Assembly (NCBI GenBank): GCA_023213395.1
Contig: CM041465.1
Coordinates: 67,215,741 to 67,279,740 of the forward strand
From: Cycas panzhihuaensis
Taxonomy: Eukaryota > Cycadophyta
Direction: 5' to 3'
Length of the DNA stretch: 64,000 nt
The notes under the pieces are model-generated. The model made no database searches, was not told where the DNA came from, and worked only from the letters and a program-made list of their open reading frames with translations. This document shows positions 34,171-46,392 of this stretch, piece after piece. Position 1 is the stretch's first letter, and the number at the start of each line of letters is the position of its first letter. The position numbers were made by a program, and so were the translations under genes.

Positions 34171-36599
34171 TAGATGAAGAAGGGAAGTTGACCATAAAAC
34201 TTAAAGACATTCTCTAGATTTGGACTAAGTAACTTCAATCCAAGTAGATTCAACAACGTTTGATTAAATGGAAGATCTTGATAAGGAGGAAGCTACATTG
34301 AAACCTAAATAATAGTACTGACAACATTCTCACATCCCCATGCCCTTAAGGAAAAGTAAGTTCTCATCTGGTGGGACTTGTAGTATTTTTTTTCTTTTAT
34401 TGATATCTTTCTAAGTTTGGCACACTTCTTTTCTTTAGATTTTGGCTAACCTCTTATATAAAAGTCAACTTCTATTTCTTTACCTATATATAGGGCATCT
34501 TGCTCTCATTTAGAAATCAAAATTGAAAGACATTCAATCTATTGTTTTTTGGCCCTAGTTGGAATCCACTTTGAGAGGACATTCAACTTGGAAGATGTGA
34601 CGTCCTAGGCTATCTTATATTTGTAAGATTTTGACTGACTTACGAATAATATTATACAAACATTATTTTCTTTGTGATCAATAATTTTAGTGAATGTTTG
34701 AACTCTATTATTTTATTTGTCATAATATTATATGTTATATTTGATATGCTTTGCAAAACAATTTAGAATTTGTCTATTTCTATTAATTGGTTGTGAATCC
34801 CTGCTAAAATTCCCACAACTTATGTAAGATATTTATGACAATCAAGACAGAGTGGGTTCCGTGTATATGGTATACTTTCCGCTATTGATTGTCAATGGAG
34901 GGTGATTTAGCTGAAATATTAAAAATAATAACTAAATTTCTAGTATTTTCTCCTCCCTATCAACTAAGTGGGGAGAGCATTTCATGACAATCCATATTTT
35001 CATTTCTTGCCATTAAACTCCCTCCTCTTTGTACTAGATGTGGATCTCGGCCTGCATTAGGTGTCGACCTTCAAAGTATCTATCTCCAAAATTCTTTGCT
35101 TTTTGTCATATTCAGCTGGAAATTTGAGGCTGGAAACTTTACACTCTCATGACCTCATATTGGGGGACCAGAGTGGGACAAGCCTTCTTTTGTAGTATTA
35201 TGTGCAAGTTGAATACTTCCAAGTACTTTGCTTCCCTGCTTTAACATCCTCTCGGATATTAGTGCCTGCAATTTTCTATTAGGTGTGTTTCACTGCGTGT
35301 TTGGTTAAAACTATTTTCCATCTAGATCATGGGGATTTTTATTAAATGTAAATGAAATAATCATTGTCGCAAATATTCTTCCATTTATTCACACCTCTTC
35401 TGTCTGATTTTGCGCTTCACGTCCTTCTAAAATCCTTGATGATTCTATGATAGAATCGTCTAGTGCCTGACAGTCTTTCCATCCTTTTCTAATTGCTTTT
35501 TCCTTTCCCCTTAAGAACTCTTTCCTTAACTCGGTTTGATGTCATTTTTCATATTTCTTTCCTTTTCAGCTTATTGTTTGGGCCCACTTCTTTCGTCAGG
35601 TGGTTTCCCAAATTTTGTAGTCCAATCTTCATTTCATCGTTCTGGGTTCTCCCGGTCTGGTGATTTGTTCCCTTATTCTAGATCCCACCACCTCTCGTCC
35701 TTGGATTATTAGCTTCTAATGCTATTCCTGGTGTCCAGTTTGAGCTATGCATATCTTTGTTCATCTAATTTTGTATAGTTTGTCCGTAATACTCCAATCT
35801 GTTTATGTTTGAAATTTGACCCATGTGCTTTCAAACAAGGCCCAACCAATTTTAATGCTAACTACAACAAGATTTATAAGTCTGTTGACATTTGTAATCC
35901 CGTTCTGAATTTGGTTGTGGTTAACAAATCCTCGCTAACAGTCAATGCAGGAGGGCAGCAGGTAAATATGTTAGTTTGCAACATTCAACTCCTTTTTCCT
36001 TTGTTTTTTTCTTTCTTCGAGAATGGGCCACTATTGCATGGGAAATGTTTAGAAGCACAATATTATAGTCGCATAATACATTATACGGGAGATTTTGAAA
36101 AAATTCAAACGATTTGAACTTTGGTAGGAATCAACTTTGTTCACTGGTTAAAGTTGTCTGCCAGTAATCCCTTCCATTTGACTTCCAACGACAGTACTAA
36201 ATTCCTTCGGCCAAATTATTATTCTCGTTATCACTTTTTAAATAGTTTTTTCTTCTGTTAAAGTGGTCTTATTATGCTAATTCGGGATTCACAATGTTTC
36301 CACGGATGCATTAAATACATAACCCTCAGAAGCACAATTGAATCCAACAGGTGCTTTGCGTCAGTATTAGGAGAATTGATGATCAATTTCAGGTGAGTCT
36401 GAGAGCAGCTAGAATATCATCTGAGACACAGTTTAATGTATTGTCCGAACATATCGATAGGCAGGAATGTTGGTCACTTTAATACTTTTCCAAGAGTATG
36501 TGTCCTTTTGAATTATGATAAACATGCATTAACTTTTTCTCTCTCATTTGTGCACAATGTATAATATTTTGAATAATCATTGTGAAGATATTCTGATTT
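34171..36599. other. Intergenic or intronic sequence, no supported gene
   Basis: GC is somewhat higher from about 34.8 to 36.5 kb than in the surrounding desert. A 102-codon frame (35,809-36,117) is not recognised, and only its first half looks protein-like before a GTAAATA donor-like word (35,963). Because a gene exon follows at 36.6 kb on the same strand, part of this could be intron or upstream exon sequence of that gene; I could not find the hydrolase core motifs here. Confidence 0.4.
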
Positions 36600-37051
36600 G
36601 CATATGTTTGTGAAGATATCCGATGATGTTGTTGATTGCTCTCATGGAAAGCAGCTTTGGGAGCTTTCCAAGGAGAAGTATGAGCCATTATGGTTAAAGG
36701 GAGTTGGTCATTGCAATTTGGTGCTTTATCTGGAGTACATAAGACATCTGAGAAAATTTATATCAATAGCTAAAAAATCAGCTTTGCCCAGAAACGGTTG
36801 AAGGAGAAATGTTGATCATTCTGCCCCTTCATGAGCACTGACCGGCCAGAGAAATCCACGGCCAGCACAGATAGACCAGAGAAGGCGAGGAGTAGTATCC
36901 AGCATCACAATTCAAATAATGGTATTATCACAATTCAAATAATGGTATTGAGCAACAAGATCATAGAATATCTAATCCCCCCACGTTAGGCCAAGTGTCG
37001 AAGAGCAATTTAACTCGGCATGTTGGCAACGGTTTTCCGAATGTGATGTAA
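36600..37051 (+). pseudogene. Last exon of an ABHD17-type alpha/beta hydrolase, broken
   Basis: The stretch [20 protein letters not shown] followed by [12 protein letters not shown] and YIRHLRKFI (36,622-36,760) is the C-terminal signature of plant ABHD17-like serine hydrolases (probable depalmitoylases). It holds the Asp of DDVVD and the catalytic-type His in GHCNL. The Ser/Thr-rich tail is also visible (STDRPEKSTASTDRPEKARS, 36,835-36,900; then SNLTRHVGNGFPNV ending at TAA 37,049-37,051). Lesions are a TGA near 36,799, another near 36,829 with a frameshift, and a 23-bp tandem duplication that shifts the frame. A splice acceptor may lie at TGTGAAG (36,610-36,615). The catalytic core exons are not found, so this is a gene fragment or a dead gene. 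Confidence 0.8.
36904..36949. repeat. 23-bp perfect tandem duplication
   Basis: The unit ATCACAATTCAAATAATGGT plus ATT occurs twice without a gap (36,904-36,926 and 36,927-36,949). Removing one unit restores the hydrolase tail frame across the site, so it is a frame-breaking microduplication. Confidence 0.95.
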
Positions 37052-37508
37052 GAAGTTTCAAATCAATGCGTTAACGATATGAGATCAGAACCAAGACTTC
37101 ATGAGTTTTGTTTCAGCGCTGTTTGAGTCATTTCATTTTTTGTATGTAGATGCACTTGCTAATTTAGCTCTCGAAGGTTAAGAATAGGTGGACATTGCAA
37201 TAAGAGCTGCCTGTGTTTCACTTTGACAAGAGTGCATAAGTTTATCTTTTCATTTCTACACTCAAGATGAAGAGTCGCTTTGATTGATTTTACAACTATT
37301 TGAGTTATGACCACAACAATTAGTAGGAGGGAACGGTTCTTGGTGGTAATCATATTAAAAGTTTTTAAGTTTTCAAAGCAATCCTTGTATTTATGTTAGA
37401 TCAATTTAACGTATAAATTTTGTTGTTGCAGTAGTTAAGTATCACGCATATTTGAGGTTGGTACAAAATAATTCTGCTTGTTCCTCGCTAGGTTGGTTAC
37501 AAGACCTC

Positions 37509-38141
37509 TGTTGGATATTGTGACCAATATTTTAGGGTTAAAATTTTGGCATGTTTTCGGTGCAGTTTCCCCCCTTAATCTTTCTCGGGGGGGTTCAAGA
37601 GGGACGGGAGTGATGAGTGCAGGGGGAGTGGAACGCCCCCTGCTAAAAGGGGGTTCGGGGGCGATAGTCCCCGACCCGAAAAATTAGTCCTGTAAACCAT
37701 ATTAAAATGTCAAGAGAATCAGGGTCATTCGATACGAATACCCTAGATTCTATGGTTGAGATTTATGTCTTGGATGTCCCTCTCATGTAGCCTGATTTAA
37801 GACTTTTTCTTATTATGTTGTATGTAATGTAATGTACTGTAAGAGGGCAATGGCTTGTTGTTGTTCTTGAAAGCACTCTGCTACTGAGATGTATTGTTTT
37901 TCTATTCTACAACAATAAAGATCGATACATTTTCTATGTAGATGTTTCCCTAACACACTGTTAAGTTTTTACCACGTTATATTAGGTGCATATGTAATGT
38001 TTGGCTTTCATTTTCATGTTATTGTATAATCTCTGATTTTAGAACTTGCATGTAATTTTAAGTTTCGATTTCTATAACTACTTGCAAGAATACGATAGAT
38101 CTTGGTGGCGGTTAAAGGGTTAGGACCTTATATTCTCAACA
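37509..38141 (+). repeat. Copia 5' LTR
   Basis: 633 bp, TGTTGGATATTG ... ATATTCTCAACA. It contains GGGGGTTC-type GC-rich words near 37,590-37,660 and an AATAAAG polyadenylation-like word near 37,914. Partners are 42,122-42,767 and 11,284-11,928. Confidence 0.95.
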
Positions 38142-38160
38142 AGTGATATTAGAGCCACTC
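38142..38160 (+). promoter_or_regulatory. Copia primer binding site
   Basis: The LTR end CAACA is followed by AGTGATATTAGAGCC, a worn version of TGGTATCAGAGCC, complementary to initiator tRNA-Met. Confidence 0.8.
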
Positions 38161-38179
38161 TTTTTTTTACAACGAGTTT

Positions 38180-38930
38180 GTGAAGGTTTTGGTGTCGACT
38201 TTTCTACACCAAATGACGAAATTAGCAGGTGCAAAGTTCGAGGTGGAGAAATTCAATGGGAAGAACAACTTCGAGTTGTGGAAGCTAAAAGCGCATGATG
38301 TTTTTATGCAACAGGGTTTGTACAAAGCCATTGTAGGTAAATCGAAGAAACTCAGAGGGATGGACGATGATGAATGGGACGACTTAGACAAAAAGGCACT
38401 TAGCACAATACGATTGTGTTTGGCAGATAAAGTCTTGTTTGACATCGCAAAGGAGGAGACAGTAGCAGGATTATGGACCCGGTTGGAAGGCCTGTATATG
38501 ACCAAATCAGTAACAAATCAAATCTACCTAAAGAGGCAACTGTAATCGTTACGGATAAAAGAAGGTAAAAAAATTGTTGACCATTTAAATATTTTCAATA
38601 CTCTTATTTGTCAGTTGATGAGTATCGATGCTAAAATTGAGGAGTCCTAGGATAATATTGTCACCTCAATTAGTTTTAGCACTATAAATGTACTGGATTA
38701 TGATTATGTTATGAGTGCTTTGTTAATGGAAGAAATACGGAAGAAGTCTAATATTGAAATCTCCATACCAAAAGCTATGACGACAAGGGGTAGAACGATT
38801 GAGAGAGGACAAAACTCTAGGGATACATCGAAGTCCAAGTCAAAGAGCAAAAAGAGTAAGCTCATATGTTGTCACTGTAATAAGATCGGTCACCTCAAGA
38901 ATGATTGCTACAAAAGAAAGGAGTTCCAGG
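38180..38930 (+). pseudogene. Copia gag (capsid/nucleocapsid), decayed
   Basis: From ATG 38,180 the gag reads KFEVEKFNGKNNFELWKLKA, then ALSTIRLCLADKVLFDIAKE and LWTRLEGLYMTKS, the standard copia gag domain. The nucleocapsid zinc knuckle CCHCNKIGHLKNDC (CX2CX4HX4C) lies near 38,866-38,910, preceded by a Ser/Lys-rich stretch. TAA at 38,543-38,545 and TAG near 38,648 interrupt a frame that is otherwise continuous into protease. Confidence 0.92.
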
Positions 38931-39388
38931 AAAAGGAAGATCCTGCCAAGGAGGCGAATCAAGCGGAATCAAATCAAGATATGCATGATGATGTCTTAGT
39001 TGTTTGTAATTTTTCTCATTATCACCATGACTGGTTGTTAGATTCAGGTGCTTCACACTATATGTATCTACACAAGAGTTGGTTATTATCATACCAACAT
39101 CTTAATGGTGGTGATGTGCTTATGGAGAATGAAGTTTCATGTAAGACAGTGGGCATCGGTAGCATCAGAATTAAGATGTTCGATGAGGTAGTGAGAACAT
39201 TAACTGAGGTTAGACATATACCTAATCTGAAAAAGAATCTAATTTCCTTGGGTGAACTAGATTCAGGTTGTTATAAGCATACATGTTATGAAGGAGTCTT
39301 AAAGGTGTTAAAAGGCACCTTGGTTGTTATGAAAGCCTTAAAGAATGGAAATCTTTACATTTTAATGGGAAGTACAGATGTCAGCTAA
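38931..39388 (+). pseudogene. Copia aspartic protease and pre-integrase region
   Basis: The protease active site WLLDSGASHYM is intact (near 39,031-39,063). It is followed by a flap-like region and the VRHIPNLKKNLISLGELDSG motif (39,210-39,270) that marks the protease/pre-integrase link in plant copia elements. It is in the same frame as gag, and TAA 39,386-39,388 ends it. The protease would have cleaved the polyprotein in the virus-like particle. Confidence 0.92.
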
Positions 39389-40353
39389 GCAGCTATAGCA
39401 TCAAAGACTGCAAAAGATCTAGCTCAGTTATGGCATCAGAGACTTGGGCACATGAATGAGAGAGTACTTAAAGTGCTGATAAACTGTAAGTTGCTTTTAG
39501 ACTTGGCTTTCTGTAAACATTGTGTTTTTGGAAAGCAGTGTAGACTCAGGTTTAAAGTAGGGAGTCACACTAGTAAAAGCATTTTGGATTACATACATTT
39601 AGATGTATGAGAACTAGCCCCTAAAATATCTTGTGGATGATCATTATATTTTGACACATTTATAGATGATTACTCCAGGAAGGTATGGGTCTATTTTTTG
39701 AAAAGAAAATCTGAAGTATTTAGTGTGTTTAAGCAGTTCAAAGCTCTAGTTGAGAACAACACTAGTAAGATAATCAAATGTTTAAGAACTGACAATAGAG
39801 TTGAGTTCAACTCTTTGGAATTTGAGAACTATTGTAGAGAGCTGGGATCGAAAGATACAAGACCACTAGTTATACTCCGCAACAAAATGGGATTGCTGAG
39901 TGCATGAATAGAACACTCTTGGAAAGAGCAAGAAGTGTGCTAAGTAATGCAGGAGTGGAGTAGGTCTTGTGGGCAGAAGCTATTCAAATAACTTGCTATC
40001 TAATAAATAGGTCACCATCACTTGCAATAGATTGCAAGATTCCTGAAGAGGTATGGATAAGACATTCATGTGATTATTCAAATTTAAAAGTTTTTTGTTG
40101 TGATGCTTATGCCTGGACTGACAAAAGTAAACGTTCAAAGTTAGACCCTAAATCCAAGAGATATATCTTTGTTGGTTATGGTGATAAGGATGGTGTGAAG
40201 GGATACAGGTTGTGGAATCCTAATGCTCACAAAATCACCATTAACAGAGATGTCATATTTGATGAATCTCCCATTGTAAAATTAGATAGTGGAGAAGTTG
40301 AAATGAAACAAGAGCAGCAAGCTGAATATCAACAAGTCAAGTTTGAAATATAG
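39389..40353 (+). pseudogene. Copia integrase, decayed
   Basis: The HHCC zinc site is preserved (LWHQRLGHMNE ... CKHCVFGKQC, 39,428-39,545). D,D,E core residues are readable: Asp in LDYIHLDV, Asp in LRTDNRVEF (39,784-39,810), and Glu in TPQQNGIAECMNRT after a frameshift near 39,855. Two TGA stops near 39,607 and 39,637 and TAG 39,961-39,963 interrupt it. The C-terminal part (KSKRYIFVGYGDKDGVKGYR, 40,152-40,215) is the GKGY-type end of copia integrases. Confidence 0.92.
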
Positions 40354-42085
40354 CCATATGTGGAATCAGAAGAGCATGAAAATCTTTCTGAAGATGAATC
40401 AACAGCAGATTCACACGAGTATGTGGACACTCCTCTGCCAGCAGTTAGAAAATTTACACGAGTTAGTCATCCACCTAACAGGTATAACCCTTCTATTTCT
40501 ATTACTTTGGTTTCTAATGATGGTGAGTCCACATGTTATCAGGAAGTAATAGATGATATCCATGGGGAGAAGTAGAAAAGGACTATGCAGAAGAGATAGA
40601 TGCTTTGAAGAAAAATAATTCATGGGACTTGGTAGAACTTCTACATGGAAGAAAGACTATTGGTTGCAGATGGGTTTTCAAAAGGAAAACAAATGTTGAT
40701 AGAAAGGTTGATAAATACAAGGCAAGACTCGTGGCTAAAGGCTTTGTACAGAAAGTAGGTATTGACTTTCATGAGATCCTTTCACCAGTTGTCAAACTTG
40801 TTTCAATTCGAATGTTGTTAGCATTGGTAGCTTCTCTCAATTTGGAGTTGGAGCAGTTAGATATAAAAATAACTTTTCTACATGGAGATTTAGATGAGGA
40901 GATCTATATAGATCAACCATAAGGGTTTCTACAAGATGGCAGGAAAAGACTTGTTTGCAGGCTCAAAAAATCATTATATGGCTTGAAGTAATCACCCAGA
41001 CAGTGGTACAAGAAGTTTGATACCTTCATGGAGAGCTAAAATTTCAAAAGAAGTGAGTATGATCATTATCTTTACTTTAAAGTTATGGATAATGGCTTAT
41101 TCATTATCTTGGTATTATATGTTGATGACATGCTGGTTATAAGTAAGAGCATAGAAGAAATCAATAAGCTAAAGGCTCAATTTGCTAGGGCCTTTGATAT
41201 GAAGGATCTAGGAGCTGCAAAATAAATTTTAGGCATGGAGATACACAGAGATAGGAAAAATGATTAGCTATAGTTATTATAGCAAAAATATATGGAGAAG
41301 GTGCTAACTAGGTTTAGTATGGTAAATGTGAAATCAATGAGTATCCCATTAGCTTCCCACTTCAAGCTTTCTTCAAATATGAGTCCTAGTAGTGAAGAAG
41401 AAAAGGCTTATATGTCTCATGTGCCTTATGCTAGTGCAGTAGGAAGTTTGATGTATGCCATGGTATGTACAAGACCTGATATTTCACATGCAGTAGGTGT
41501 AGTTAGCAGGTTTATGGTAAATCTAGGAAAGGAACATTGGGCTATAGTGAAATAGGTGCTTCGGTATTTAAGAGGCACGAGCGACTACTGCATCACTTTT
41601 AAAGGTACAGGTAATCAGGTTTGTAGATATGTCGATTCAGACTTTGCAGGAGATTTAGACAAAAGGTGGTCTACTTCAGGTAATGTTTTTACTCTTGTAA
41701 ATGGTCCAGTTAGTTGGATGTCTAAATTGTAGAGCATAATTGCACTATCAACCATGAAAGCTAAATATGTTACTACATCAGATGCTTGTAAAGCAGTAAT
41801 CTGGTTACAGGTTCTATTGATTGAACGTGAAAGGAGACAGGAAAATGTAAAAGTATTTTGTGATAGTCAAAGTGTCATTTACTTAACCAAGAATCCAACT
41901 TATTACAGCAGAACAAAACATATTACTCTTAAGTACCATTTTGTTAGACAGGGTGTGGAAGCAGGTGGAGTGGCACTTGAGAAGATTTACACCAATCATA
42001 ATTATGTTGATATATTCACAAAACCAGTACTATTAGAGAAGTTCAAATGGTGTTTGACTTCTCTTGGCTTGCAGAAAAAATGATA
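40354..42085 (+). pseudogene. Copia reverse transcriptase and RNase H, decayed
   Basis: An acidic linker leads, after a frameshift near 40,580, into RT: NNSWDLVELLHGRKTIGCRW, KYKARLVAKGF, the QLDIKITFLHGDLDEEIYI segment, and the catalytic YVDDM (41,120-41,135). RNase H follows with CRYVDSDFAGD, ALSTMKAKY, VFCDSQSVIYLTKN and RTKHITLKYHFVRQ, ending near LTSLGLQKK (TGA 42,081-42,083). From 40,605 on it is one frame with stops only. Most of these stops sit at Gln or Trp codons of the sibling copy at 10.1-11.3 kb. Confidence 0.93.
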
Positions 42086-42104
42086 AAGGGTCTAGGAAAG
42101 GTAC

Positions 42105-42121
42105 TGGGTAAAGGTGGAGAT
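42105..42121 (+). promoter_or_regulatory. Copia polypurine tract
   Basis: GGGTAAAGGTGGAGAT immediately precedes the 3' LTR, the usual plus-strand primer of plant copia elements (AGGTGGAGAT). The truncated sibling has the same just before 11,284. Confidence 0.85.
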
Positions 42122-42767
42122 TGTTGGATATTGTGATAACAATATTTTGGGGCTAAACTTTTGGCATGTTTTCGACATAGTTTCCTCCTCTAATCTTTCT
42201 TGTGGGGTTTCAAGGGGGGCGAGAGGCCCCCTTGGCTGGGGGATGCGAGAGGAGTGGAACGCCCCCCGCTAAGAGGGGGTTCGAGGGCGATAGCCCCCAA
42301 CCTGAAACATTAGCCCTGTAAACCATATTAAAATGTAAAGAGAATCAAGGTCATTCAATACAAATACCCTAAATTCTACAGTTGAGATTTATGCCTTGGA
42401 TGTCCCTCTCATGTAGCTCGATTTAGGGCTTTTTCTTATTATGTTGTATGTAATGTAATGTACCGTAAGAGGGCGGCGGCTAATTGTTATTCCTGAGAGC
42501 ACTCTACTACTGAGATGTAATATTTCTCCATTCTACAACAATAAAGACCGATACTTTCCTATGTGGATGTTTCCCTAGCACACTGCTAGGTTTTTTACCA
42601 CATTATATCGAGTGCATATGTGATGTTTGGCTTTTATTTTCATGTTATTGTATAATCTCTAATTTTAGAACTTGCATGTAATTTTAAGTTTCGATTTCTG
42701 TAACTAGTTGCAAGAATGCAATAGATCTTAGTAGCGGTTAAAGGGTTGGGACCTTGTATTCTCAACA
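42122..42767 (+). repeat. Copia 3' LTR
   Basis: 646 bp, TGTTGGATATTG ... GTATTCTCAACA, followed by the ACCTC target duplication. Indels and many transitions distinguish it from the 5' LTR. Confidence 0.95.
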
Positions 42768-42772
42768 ACCTC

Positions 42773-43705
42773 ATGGATAAGCCTCATCACTCCTTTAATT
42801 ACAAAGAATGAGCATAATTTCTATTTGAAAAATCAAATAGATCTTATTACAATGATATGCATCTAAAAATAATATGTATTGCTAACTGTATATGAAAGTA
42901 TAAAAAATATAAGATTTTCCAATGTCTTAGAGGGCCCAACATCACTACATTATTAACAATATCAAATCTGGGTTAATAATTGTCAGAATTAATGTTTTAA
43001 GAGTTTGTATTAGAACATAATTTAGGGTTATAATTTAGTGTTGTAATCCTACTATGTCCTATGGGTTATATATATAGGCAATTCACACAAGTCAATATTT
43101 AGTAAATGCAATGTTAACAATAGTTACAAAGTCTTTACTACATAAGCAAGACTTGCAAGATCACTTACAAATTCAATGGACAGTCTCGAGTTGTATTAAT
43201 TTCTATATCAGTATTGTATATACAATAATTTAGAGTTCTTGATTAATTATAAAGAAATTTCGACCATCGATCAATTCTACCTATAAAATATTATTTTGTA
43301 ATTTTATCTCTGGCTCATCTTTTTTATATTTGATCTCAGACCTAAGTTCTTGTTATAGAAGAGTTAGTTTTATTATTCCATAATTTTTTATGGAGCTAGA
43401 AATTTGGGAGAACATAGTTGCTAGAGTTTGTAAAGTTGTAGTGCCAATTTTTTTCAAATTGAAAAAAAGAATTTAGAATTTTGTTAAAGAAAGAACTTGC
43501 TAGAGGATTTTTGAAGTGTCAATGGAATTGCAAATTCTAATGTATCATATTTGAAAGGTTATTTAAGTTAGGCATACTATGATTTTAAAAAAATGATATA
43601 TATATATATATAGTATGAAATTTGTGTCAACTAAAAAAAATCTATCGAAGAGATTTATTAAACTATTTTGGAATAGTAGAATGTTGGAAAAAAGATTTTA
43701 ATAAG
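42773..43705. other. AT-rich sequence, nothing recognised
   Basis: This is the right flank of the copia insertion. It contains a short TATATATATATATA run near 43,598 and no gene-like frame. Confidence 0.5.
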
Positions 43706-44036
43706 TGATCCTAGATTGGATACACGTCTTAGAAAACAAAAGAAAGCTAAAATAAAAGTTGAATATAAAAGTTGAATAAACAAAATTGCCCTAGGCACGA
43801 AGTGCTAAAATAAATTAGGATTAACCCAAAAAAATAAAATTTACCAAATGATTTATAGGTCTTCTTTATTTATAAGTTCTAATATGGCTCCCTACTAAAA
43901 AAATAACTTTAATAATAATATTACTAATAGAATATTAATTTCATATTAATTTAAAAATACCAACTCTATAATAATAATAACAAAACTAGCTTCTAATATA
44001 ATACCAACTTCTCCTAAGTAGATTATGATCACTACA
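43706..44036 (-). repeat. Family X 3' LTR
   Basis: About 331 bp on the minus strand: TGTAGTGATCATAATC ... ATCCAATCTAGGATCA. It is preceded by the purine-rich CTTGAAGGAGGGATGGAT. It includes CTTATAAATAAAG, matching the TATA region of the 33.6 kb LTR. Confidence 0.7.
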
Positions 44037-44169
44037 ATCCATCCCTCCTTCAAGGAATACTTCACACATAAAGTATTACAACCTTGTTATTTGAAGTCAG
44101 AGCATGTATTTGCTTATGCATATTTCTAATACTCCATCTACAATGGCATAATATCATGGAATTTTGATT

Positions 44170-45760
44170 CTCCTTTATTTTATTTTCTATATCCTCTTAC
44201 TATATATGATACTACTCTATTAGGATTTGCTTTTATACGTGACTCTTTGCAATCAATCTTGAGACTTGCATGCTCTAAGGTCATGTTTCCTACGTGTATA
44301 TTATATCCACCTATAGTTGTCCTTAAGGGAAAATTAAGAAAATATAGGGGAAAGGCATGTATCATAGAAATTGTACTAGGGTGATATATTTTGGGAATAA
44401 GTGATATGAGTGTAAGTGTGGAATTGCATGTAAGAAACATACAATATGAAGGGTAGATTATATGAGGGAAGATTTATCTACATATATATTAAAGATAGCC
44501 AATTAAAAAGCATAAGCCATATATAAGTTGTATCAAGGGGAAAATTAGGAGGGGGGGAGCATATATGAGGATTTAAATGAAGAATGTGATATAGGACAAT
44601 TAAGTTCATAAAACAAAATAAATTTATGTGTGATGAAGATACTGTTATATAGAATGAAGGGTAAATAAATCTAGATCTATGAGTAAATTTAAGATTTGAT
44701 AGGTATAAGGAAAATAAATGGGGAATGAGGGCTAGCCATTCCTTATGGGAAAAGGGTTTTGGTAGTGACATGTCAAGATGATTTATAGAGTAATTCAAAG
44801 GGTTAAAGGGAAAACACATATGGTAGTGAGAAGGTTTGTGGTAGTGAGAGTGGGGATGTAGATGAGAAAAAGATAATGCTTTGTCGAGAGGGTGTATAAT
44901 GATAGCATTAAAGGTTGAAGCTTCTTGAAAGAGGTTTATAGGATAAGGAATATAGAGATGGTTATAAAGAAATCTCTTAGGAAATCTGTCATGAAAGGGT
45001 ATCTCAGGTAGAATAAGAATTTCACCTATTAGGAATAAGGAACCTAGAGCTTCAAGTTTTAAGTTATTTATATGGTTTTATTGTGTACGGGATGGGAAAT
45101 TCTATGAGGCTATAGAATTTAGAAAGTTGAGATGAATAAGGAGACTTCCAAAAGAAATATGTAAATATAAGATAGCATTAGGATTTAAAACAAGCACCCC
45201 ATTTTGAGTCATCTTACATATTAGACTTTTTGTCAAGTTACTCATCGATGGCGATTTTCTCACTTGACTCGTGTTATTTGTCATGTCATCATCTTGTTCA
45301 TTGATATGCTCTACTTTAAGTTCTTTTTGAATTGGATCGAATAGTTCTTCATGTGTGTCACATAGTGACTTATTTTATTATTCAACCATAGGCTCCTTGC
45401 TATATTGTTCCTTAATCTAATTAGCTAGCTTTTCTTCATTCTTTTCTCTTGCCTTCTCCTTGTAAGCTCTTAGTCTTGCTCAAATCCTGCTTAATACCTC
45501 CTCATTATCTTTATTCTAACATTTATTCTTAAAATTGCTATAGTTCTCTATAATGTAGTCCATTGGTAGTCATCTGACTACCTTATAATCCTTTTATCAA
45601 ATTTAATAAGAAAATCCATTAAGAATTATTCCTAGTTAAAGCAATTTCTTAAGAGCTCACTTATGACTCATCCTAAATTTTTATCACTAAAATATAGATA
45701 AATAATTGAGATGAAATGCTCATTTTTTATGAGGTAAAAGTTTACGACTATTTCTATCTT
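44170..45760 (-). pseudogene. Decayed ORF inside family X element, function unknown
   Basis: On the minus strand from about 45,620, a protein-like reading with TAA/TAG interruptions runs through a charged region (EEVLSRI, ARLRAYKEKAREKNEEK, EQYSKEPMVE, CDTHEELFDPIQKELKVEHI) to a section starting near 45,284 (MTNNTSQVRKSPSMSNLTKS). Further open stretches lie at 44,819-44,478 and 44,440-44,180. The charged part could form a coiled coil. I do not recognise a domain; a gag-like role is possible from its position after the PBS, but unproven. TGA also occurs, so this is not a recoded gene. Confidence 0.4.
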
Positions 45761-46373
45761 AACTAGTCATGCCATGGGTCACATTCCCCTACCTATAGTG
45801 AAAATATGTATGTTTAGATTTATCATTATATATCAACTTTAAATAATAGCTTATATATCAAATCGAGTAGAAAATACATTAAATAATATATCAAAATAAT
45901 AGTCTTTGAAACAAAATTATATCAATTAGATGAAATAAAATTCTAACACTTGTAATAAAGTTATGGACCTTTAAGGGTATGTCATAATTAGGATTTTTTT
46001 AAACTACAATAGTGCTTGCTACTAAAATATTGATAACATTTTACTCCATACCTAATAGATCTTAAACCATTTGCAACACAAAATAGATTTTGAGATACAT
46101 AAAAATAAAAAATATTTGAAGTCAATCAAACACCTATAACTAAAGTTATGATCATTTAAATTTATAATAACAAATTTTAAACCCTAAAAATGATAATAGA
46201 TAGTAAGACAAAATTAAATTCTCCATAATTTTTGTAATTTCCATATAAACCTTATACTATAAGCACTCAAAATTTATAAAACATGCTTATTTAGCTTAAA
46301 TCCATTATTATTCTTTTAAAATTCTTTTATTCATACTCTAAAAAATGCATATCCTTGATAGGCTAAAAATGAA

Positions 46374-46385
46374 GCTTGAATACCA
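46374..46385 (-). promoter_or_regulatory. Family X primer binding site
   Basis: Minus strand TGGTATTCAAGC, seven bases after the LTR end, is a worn initiator-tRNA-Met-type site. The context GATCACTTAAAG-TGGTAT matches the plus-strand element at 33,866-33,884. Confidence 0.65.
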
Positions 46386-46392
46386 CTTTAAG

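Larger units (their letters stand above)
37504..42772 (+). mobile_element. Complete Ty1/copia retrotransposon with target duplication
   Basis: The element spans 37,509-42,767 (5,259 bp) between two LTRs and is flanked by the 5-bp direct repeat ACCTC (37,504-37,508 and 42,768-42,772). It contains PBS, gag, protease, integrase, RT, RNase H and PPT in copia order. About 17 in-frame stops and two frameshifts (near 39,855 and near 40,580) make it inactive. The two LTRs differ at roughly one base in ten by eye, so the insertion is old. RNase H wording suggests the Tork-like group, with low certainty. It inserted about 450 bp 3' of the hydrolase relic. Confidence 0.95.

Noticed and set aside
37159-37353. 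Minus-strand 64-codon frame beside the hydrolase relic
   Set aside because: No motif; it lies in the 3' flank of the plus-strand hydrolase exon and looks incidental.
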